A stretch of DNA of 18,758 bases from an uncultured Bifidobacteriaceae bacterium (GTDB taxonomy: Bacteria > Actinomycetota > Actinomycetes > Actinomycetales > Bifidobacteriaceae). The notes beneath the pieces are model-generated. The model saw only the letters and a list, made by a program, of their open reading frames with translations, did not search any database and had not been told where the DNA came from. Position 1 is the stretch's first letter. Each line of letters opens with the position of its first letter. A program made the position numbers and the translations under genes. The DNA lies in NCBI GenBank assembly GCA_946891915.1, contig CAMPNN010000021.1:1-18758 (forward strand). Reading direction: 5' to 3'. Below are positions 13,574 to 18,758 of the stretch, piece by piece.

Positions 13574-14485
13574 TTACGCGCGCTCATCAGAATCAATAAG
13601 AGCCTGACGAATATCCCATGCTATGCGCTCAGTTGCAGCCGAAAGTTCACCAATATTTGGACCATGCGACGCAATAGAGCGCGAAACAGTTACCAACACA
13701 TTACCATGCGTACCAGCAAAAACACGCTTTAAGTCGTTCGCTTCTGCACCCTGCCAGCCGTAACCCGGGGAAAGAATTGGGCCGGTGAAACTAGTGACGT
13801 CAATTCCGCCACCGTTCATCCAGTCGCCAATCGTAGCTCCAACGATTAAACCAACAGAACCTAAGCCCTTAGTTTTATCGTTAAAACTTTGAGCAGTCTG
13901 AGCAATTCCGTGAGCTACAGTAGTTCCGCGATAAGATCCACTTTGGCGGATTGCAGTCTGAAGGCTCGCACCTTCACGATTAGAAGTTAAAGAAGCAATA
14001 AAAACACCGCGGCCATTATTAAGAGCTTCGTTAATTAAACCGCCCATCGAGCGAGCGCCATAATACGGAAGAAGCGTAATAGCGTCAGTAAGAAGAGGAG
14101 AATCCGGCTTAAAATACGCGTCTGCAAGCGCAGAAATAGTAGTGGATAAACCACCGTGACCGCAGTCAACGATTGTTATAACATCCATTTGACGAGCAGC
14201 ATACAGCACGCGCTCAAGCGCTGCGAAACCTTTGGAACCATAGCGCTCAAACATGCTGGACTGGAATTTAACTGCAGCCGCTCTACCATTCATTGCTTGC
14301 AGCATACGCATTGAAAACAGCTCAGCTCCGAGAGCATCCATGTTATATCCCCAATTTAGCAACATTTTGCGATGAGGATCAATACCAACGCACAGCGGAC
14401 CATACTTGGCCATAGCGTTCTTCAAACGCAAACCAAAATCAGATCGTTGCGCCTGCACTTCTTGATCACGAATGCTCTCGGTCAT
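13574..14485 (-). CDS. pyrF: Orotidine-5'-phosphate decarboxylase homologue (class 2) with altered active site
   Basis: Class-2 PyrF converts OMP to UMP, the last step of UMP synthesis. The 303-residue product follows the class along its length: C-V-G-I-D-P-H at 32-38, V-K-F-Q-S-S-M-F-E at 72-80, D-S-P-L-L-T-D-A, R-G-V-F-I-A-S-L-T-S-N, G-L-I-V-G-A-T, the phosphate-binding S-P-G-Y-G-W-Q-G-A and V-S-R-S-I. The family's catalytic motif D-A-K-R-G-D-I is here D107-C-G-H-G-G-L113. The essential Lys is Gly109 and the second Asp is Gly112, a change read directly from bases 14150-14167. The frame is intact and the gene lies three bases after carB. It may be an inactive or re-purposed homologue, or a lineage-specific variant. 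Confidence applies to the homology, not to decarboxylase activity. Confidence 0.85.
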   Translation of the reverse strand: MTESIRDQEVQAQRSDFGLRLKNAMAKYGPLCVGIDPHRKMLLNWGYNMDALGAELFSMRMLQAMNGRAAAVKFQSSMFERYGSKGFAALERVLYAARQMDVITIVDCGHGGLSTTISALADAYFKPDSPLLTDAITLLPYYGARSMGGLINEALNNGRGVFIASLTSNREGASLQTAIRQSGSYRGTTVAHGIAQTAQSFNDKTKGLGSVGLIVGATIGDWMNGGGIDVTSFTGPILSPGYGWQGAEANDLKRVFAGTHGNVLVTVSRSIASHGPNIGELSAATERIAWDIRQALIDSDERA

Positions 14486-14488
14486 GTA

Positions 14489-17400
14489 TTAAGCCCGACT
14501 TTCTTGATTTTCTGCCTGTTCAATTGCAAACAGCTGCTGAGCATGCTCTTGAATGCTCATCACCTGATAATCGTTGTTCTTAACAGCTTCAATAGCCATC
14601 AAAACTGGAGCGAACTCTGTAATTGTAGTGAATTGTGGAAGATCCGCTGCTACAGCTGCCGCACGAATTGCGTAACCGTCTGTACGAGACCCTCTCGAAT
14701 TCGGTGTATTGAGTACCATATCAATCTTACCATTCTCGATAAGCTCTACAACGTTTTTACCAATTCTTTCGTGAGATTGCTCATTATTACGCACATACTT
14801 CGACGTGTCGCCGCGGCTGGAAAGCTTGTCAACTATCACGGAATCAATACCGTAACGACGAAGCACAGAAGCAGTACCCTCAGTCGCCCAAATAGTAAAA
14901 CCAAGCTCTACTAAGCGCACAGCAAGAAGCGGCAATTGCCTCTTATCAGCATCACTTACGGACACAAAAACGTTACCGCTAGTAGGCAAACCGCCCTTGT
15001 ACGCTGCAAGCTGACTCTTAGCAAAAGCGTGCGGGAAGTCACGATCGAAGCCCATAACTTCACCAGTAGAACGCATCTCCGGGCCAAGCAAAATATCAAC
15101 CGTGCGACCAACAGGAGTGCGGAAACGCTTAAACGGAAGCACAGAAGCCTTAATGGCAACCTGCTGGCCTGGGTGAATGTCACCGCCGTCTCCCTTTGGA
15201 AGAAGAAGTCCACGCTTGCGCTGCTGAGCAATTGTTTCGCCAGCCATAATTCGAGCAGCCGCCTTAGCAAGAGCAACACCCGTAGCTTTAGAAGCAAACG
15301 GAACAGTACGAGAAGCACGAGGATTCGCCTCGATTACGTACAAAGTGTTCGCCATAAAAGCGTACTGAACGTTAATAAGACCGCGAACAGAGCAGCCGCG
15401 AGCAATCGAAAGCGTGCCCTCACGAAGGCGACGAATCTGATCGTCCGAAAGTGTGCTTGGAGGAAGAGTGCAAGCTGCGTCGCCAGAGTGCACGCCAGCT
15501 TCCTCAACATGCTCCATAATTCCGCCAATATAAAGCTCGTTGCCGTCGTAAAGCGCGTCAACGTCAATCTCAATAGCATCCTGAAGGAACTTGTCAATCA
15601 AAAGCGGCGAAGGCAAACGGCCAGAAACAACAGTGTCCGCACGAGCCTCATCCAAAGCGCGCTCAACATACTTTGCAAGCTGAGCATCGTCGTACACAAT
15701 TTCCATACCGCGGCCACCAAGCACGTAGCTTGGGCGCACAAGAACCGGATAGCCAATCGCATGAGCCGCATCTTTTGCTTCCTCAAGACTCAAAGCTGTG
15801 CCGTAGCGAGGAGCATTCATGCCTTCTTGGCGAAGAACCTCACCAAAAAGCTCACGATTTTCTGCCAAATCAATAGCTTCAGGAGTAGTTCCCAAAATTG
15901 GAACACCTGCAGCTTTAAGACGAGCAGCCAACGAAAGCGGCGTTTGACCACCGAGCTGCACAATCACGCCCTTAACAGGACCAAGCTTCTTTTCTGCCTC
16001 ATAAATTTCAAGCACATCTTCGAAAGTAAGAGGCTCAAAGTAAAGGCGGTCAGACATGTCGTAATCTGTAGAAACTGTTTCAGGATTGCAATTAACCATA
16101 ATGGTGTCGTAATCCTTACCCAATTCCTGAACAGCGTGAACGCAAGTGTAATCAAACTCAATACCCTGGCCGATTCGGTTCGGGCCAGAACCAAGAATAA
16201 TCACAGCTTCGCGATCTCGCTTCTTCAACTCACTTTCGTCAGCGTAGCAAGAATAGTAGTAAGGCGTTGCTGCGTCAAACTCAGCTGCGCAAGTATCAAC
16301 CGTCTTGTAAACAGGGCGCAAACCGTAAGCCCAACGAAGCTCACGAACCATGTTTTCGCCTTCGTCGCCAAGATTACGCAAATGCGCAATTTGCACGTCC
16401 GAAAGTCCAGCAAGCTTAGCGCGCTTCAAAACTTTAGGAGTTAAAGTTTCAGCTTCACGAACCGCGAGCGCAGTTTCGTTAATTTGAGCAAGCTGCTCTA
16501 CAAACCAAGGGTCGATTTTTGTTGCTGCAAAAATCTGCTCCGGCGTAGCTCCGCCCCAAAGCGCACTCTGAATTTGCAAGTAGCGGTGCTCTGTTGGAGT
16601 GTGCATTTCTTCAAGAAGCTTATTAACTTCTTCCTTGCTTGGACGCTCGCCATCCCAGCTGAAGCATGCGTGACGCTTGTCGATTGAGCGCATTGCTTTT
16701 CCAAGAGATTCCTGGAAGTTTCCAGCCAAAGCCATTGCTTCACCAACAGACTTCATGGAAGTTGTGAGCGTGGTGTCTGCTCCTGGGAACTTTTCGAAAG
16801 CAAAACGCGGAATCTTCGTTACAACGTAGTCGATTGTTGGCTCGAAGCTTGCAGGAGTTGAGCGGGTAATATCGTTTTGAATTTCGTCCAAAGTGTAGCC
16901 GAGAGCAAGTTTCGTTGCGATTTTTGCAATTGGGAAGCCGGTTGCTTTAGATGCGAGCGCGGAAGAACGAGATACGCGCGGGTTCATTTCGATTACGATT
17001 ATGCGTCCAGTTTGAGGGTTGATTGCGAACTGAATATTGCAACCGCCCGTGTCGACGCCAACGCCTCGAATAATCGCAATACCAATATCGCGCATCTTTT
17101 GATACTCGCGATCAGTAAGCGTAAAGCAAGGAGCTACGGTAATTGAGTCGCCAGTGTGCACGCCCACAGGATCCACGTTTTCGATTGGGCAAACAACTAC
17201 GACGTTATCTTTTGCGTCGCGCATAAGCTCAAGCTCAAATTCCTTCCAACCTTCAATGCCTTCTTCAATAAGCACTTCGTTGGTTGGAGAATAGTGAATA
17301 CCAGCCCCAGCAATGCGGTGAAGCTCCTCTTCGTTATGAGCAATACCAGAACCGAGACCACCCATTGTAAAGCTTGGGCGTACTACTACCGGGTATCCTA

Positions 17401-17884
17401 AAGTTTCAACAATTTTGTCTACTTCTTCGATTGAGTGAGCAATAAAAGATTTTGCGCTTTCCGCTCCAGCTTTTTCAACGACTTTTTTGAAAAGCTCACG
17501 GTCTTCGCCGCGGTCGATTGCTTCCAAAGAAGCGCCAATCAGCTCAACGTTATACTTTTCTAAAATTCCTGCACGGCCCAAATCCATTGCAGCATTAAGA
17601 GCAGTCTGACCACCGAGCGTTGGAAGAAGCGCATCCGGACGCTCCTTTGCAATAATTCGCTCCAAAATCGAAGTGTCGATTGGCTCAATGTATGTTGCAT
17701 CAGCAAGCTCCGGGTCGGTCATAATCGTAGCCGGGTTGGAATTAACCAAAATTACGCGAATGCCTTCTTCACGAAGAACTCGGCAAGCTTGCGTTCCCGA
17801 ATAATCAAATTCTGCAGCCTGACCAATAACAATCGGGCCGGAACCAATTACCATAACCGACTTAATATCAGTACGTTTTGGCAT
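14489..17884 (-). CDS. carB: Carbamoyl-phosphate synthase large subunit
   Basis: CarB makes carbamoyl phosphate from bicarbonate, two ATP and ammonia passed from CarA, feeding pyrimidine and arginine synthesis. The 1131-residue product has the duplicated ATP-grasp architecture. The first half opens with [19 protein letters not shown]. An oligomerisation region lies at about 400-550, and the second half starts at about 563 with [21 protein letters not shown]-terminal MGS-like allosteric domain starts at about 970 with [12 protein letters not shown] and includes W-A-T-E-G-T-A. Length is near mycobacterial CarB. The ATG at 17884 has GGAAAGAG upstream. It follows carA by 49 bases and precedes pyrF by 3. 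Confidence 0.98.
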   Translation of the reverse strand: MPKRTDIKSVMVIGSGPIVIGQAAEFDYSGTQACRVLREEGIRVILVNSNPATIMTDPELADATYIEPIDTSILERIIAKERPDALLPTLGGQTALNAAMDLGRAGILEKYNVELIGASLEAIDRGEDRELFKKVVEKAGAESAKSFIAHSIEEVDKIVETLGYPVVVRPSFTMGGLGSGIAHNEEELHRIAGAGIHYSPTNEVLIEEGIEGWKEFELELMRDAKDNVVVVCPIENVDPVGVHTGDSITVAPCFTLTDREYQKMRDIGIAIIRGVGVDTGGCNIQFAINPQTGRIIVIEMNPRVSRSSALASKATGFPIAKIATKLALGYTLDEIQNDITRSTPASFEPTIDYVVTKIPRFAFEKFPGADTTLTTSMKSVGEAMALAGNFQESLGKAMRSIDKRHACFSWDGERPSKEEVNKLLEEMHTPTEHRYLQIQSALWGGATPEQIFAATKIDPWFVEQLAQINETALAVREAETLTPKVLKRAKLAGLSDVQIAHLRNLGDEGENMVRELRWAYGLRPVYKTVDTCAAEFDAATPYYYSCYADESELKKRDREAVIILGSGPNRIGQGIEFDYTCVHAVQELGKDYDTIMVNCNPETVSTDYDMSDRLYFEPLTFEDVLEIYEAEKKLGPVKGVIVQLGGQTPLSLAARLKAAGVPILGTTPEAIDLAENRELFGEVLRQEGMNAPRYGTALSLEEAKDAAHAIGYPVLVRPSYVLGGRGMEIVYDDAQLAKYVERALDEARADTVVSGRLPSPLLIDKFLQDAIEIDVDALYDGNELYIGGIMEHVEEAGVHSGDAACTLPPSTLSDDQIRRLREGTLSIARGCSVRGLINVQYAFMANTLYVIEANPRASRTVPFASKATGVALAKAAARIMAGETIAQQRKRGLLLPKGDGGDIHPGQQVAIKASVLPFKRFRTPVGRTVDILLGPEMRSTGEVMGFDRDFPHAFAKSQLAAYKGGLPTSGNVFVSVSDADKRQLPLLAVRLVELGFTIWATEGTASVLRRYGIDSVIVDKLSSRGDTSKYVRNNEQSHERIGKNVVELIENGKIDMVLNTPNSRGSRTDGYAIRAAAVAADLPQFTTITEFAPVLMAIEAVKNNDYQVMSIQEHAQQLFAIEQAENQESRA

Positions 17885-17915
17885 AGTAAATTTCTCTTTC
17901 CGTAAATCTTAAATC

Positions 17916-17950
17916 TTACTTGCTTTTCGAGTATTACTTGCTTTTTCGAG
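17916..17950. repeat. Duplicated 17-bp end of carA
   Basis: TTACTTGCTTTTTCGAG at 17934-17950 contains the carA stop codon (complement of 17934-17936). It recurs with one base deleted at 17916-17931, in the carA-carB gap. The spacing is 18 bp. The gap thus holds an out-of-frame second copy of the last five codons of carA. Confidence 0.8.
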
Positions 17951-18758
17951 CGTTTTCGCGCATCAATTCCACAAAGCGGTCAAACAGATAGGAAGCATCG
18001 TGCGGGCCTGCTGCAGCTTCCGGATGATACTGCACCGAGAATGCTGGAATATCAAGGCATTGCAAGCCTTCTACAACATTGTCGTTCAAGTCAATATGCG
18101 ATACCATTACGCGACCAAAATGGCCGTTTTCGTAAGGAGATTGCACAGGGCCATCAAGAGGTGCATCCACTGCGAAGCCGTGATTGTGAGCAGTAACTTC
18201 CACTTTTCCGGTTGTTACGTCTTTTACAGGCTGATTAATACCGCGGTGACCAAACTTTAGCTTGTAAGTGCCAAAGCCGAGCGCGCGACCAAGCAGCTGG
18301 TTTCCAAAGCAGATTCCAAAGAACGGGTAGCCTGCGTCCAAAACTTTACGCAAAAGCTCAACTTCGCGATTTGCCTGACCAGGATCTCCAGGACCGTTCG
18401 AGAAGAATACGCCGTCTGCGTCAAGAGCTTGCAGAGATTCAAAGCTGATTGAGGAGCTTACGACGTGCACTCGGCAGCCGCGCTCAGCCAAACGGTGAGG
18501 AGTCATAGCTTTAATACCAAAGTCAACTGCTACGACGGTGTAAAGCGGATCTTTTCCTTCAAAATCGCCGCAAGGCTCAATCGTGTAAGTTTCTTTAGTA
18601 CTTACTTCGTCCGTTAAACGCAAGCCCTGCATTTGAGGAGTCTGCTTAATTTCGTCAACGAAGGAAGCGACGGTACGAAAAGCCCCGGTTGACGAATCAA
18701 CCAGGGCCTTATTAGAAAAAATGCCGGCACGCATAACGCCTACCGAGCGTAAATGACG
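17934..18758 (-). CDS. carA: Carbamoyl-phosphate synthase small subunit (N-terminus outside window)
   Basis: CarA hydrolyses glutamine and passes ammonia to CarB. The visible 274 residues run from the window edge, opening with [14 protein letters not shown], so the gene continues upstream and the internal ATG at 18734 is not the start. The C-terminal class-I glutamine amidotransferase domain has the nucleophile in G-I-C-F-G-N-Q and the catalytic His and Glu in Q-Y-H-P-E-A. The H-N-H-G-F-A-V block lies between them. G-N-Q replaces the more common G-H-Q, a variant I associate with actinobacterial CarA. It is the first visible gene of the carA-carB-pyrF-gmk run. Confidence 0.96.
   Translation of the reverse strand, partial: RHLRSVGVMRAGIFSNKALVDSSTGAFRTVASFVDEIKQTPQMQGLRLTDEVSTKETYTIEPCGDFEGKDPLYTVVAVDFGIKAMTPHRLAERGCRVHVVSSSISFESLQALDADGVFFSNGPGDPGQANREVELLRKVLDAGYPFFGICFGNQLLGRALGFGTYKLKFGHRGINQPVKDVTTGKVEVTAHNHGFAVDAPLDGPVQSPYENGHFGRVMVSHIDLNDNVVEGLQCLDIPAFSVQYHPEAAAGPHDASYLFDRFVELMRENARKSK

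Noticed and set aside
14936..16444. 502-codon open frame on the plus strand opposite carB
   Set aside because: It is wholly antisense to a clearly conserved carB, its product is Arg/Ser/Asn-rich with no recognisable domain, and it arises from codon bias on the other strand.

Overview
The window looks like part of the chromosome of a low-GC member of the Bifidobacteriaceae, most probably Gardnerella. The gene order is actinobacterial: carA-carB-pyrF-gmk-rpoZ-metK-priA joined to aroE-rapZ-whiA and pgk-tpiA-secG. PriA is of the actinobacterial type without a recognisable ATPase site, WhiA is present, and the base composition is much more AT-rich than in typical Bifidobacterium. The genus is inferred from memory of these families, not from a search.

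Layout. Positions 3-86 are the last codons of a plus-strand gene, probably transaldolase, followed by a strong terminator. Every other gene is on the minus strand, so the text should be read from right to left: carA (cut by the window edge), carB, pyrF, gmk, rpoZ, metK, priA, aroE, rapZ, whiA, pgk, tpiA, secG and a Cof-type HAD phosphatase. They cover pyrimidine precursor synthesis (carAB, pyrF), nucleotide and transcription housekeeping (gmk, rpoZ), S-adenosylmethionine synthesis (metK), replication restart (priA), the shikimate pathway (aroE), a nucleotide-binding regulator and sporulation-type regulator pair (rapZ, whiA), lower glycolysis (pgk, tpiA) and protein export (secG). aroE and rapZ overlap by ATGA, and carB/pyrF/gmk are tightly packed. 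Start codons were reset to match ribosome binding sites for pgk, whiA (TTG), rapZ, metK (GTG) and rpoZ.

The coding content is ordinary with one clear exception. The PyrF homologue aligns along its length with class-2 orotidine-5'-phosphate decarboxylases, but its D-x-K-x-x-D catalytic motif reads D-C-G-H-G-G, so the catalytic lysine and the second aspartate are missing.

The non-coding DNA is the other unusual part. Almost every intergenic gap carries a short tandem repeat with a regular period: 52 bp (353-560 and 4473-4628), 20 bp before tpiA, 10 bp before metK and whiA, 11 bp before rpoZ, and 13 bp before pgk and priA. The two 52-bp arrays share the same internal geometry, a conserved box followed by a hairpin at the same offset with a different stem sequence. 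A 984-bp gap between whiA and pgk, where many actinobacteria carry the GAPDH gene, holds the second 52-bp array, several hairpins and a 215-bp imperfect palindrome with a competing internal stem. PriA, AroE and RapZ also carry Ser/Glu/Asn-rich repetitive inserts or tails.
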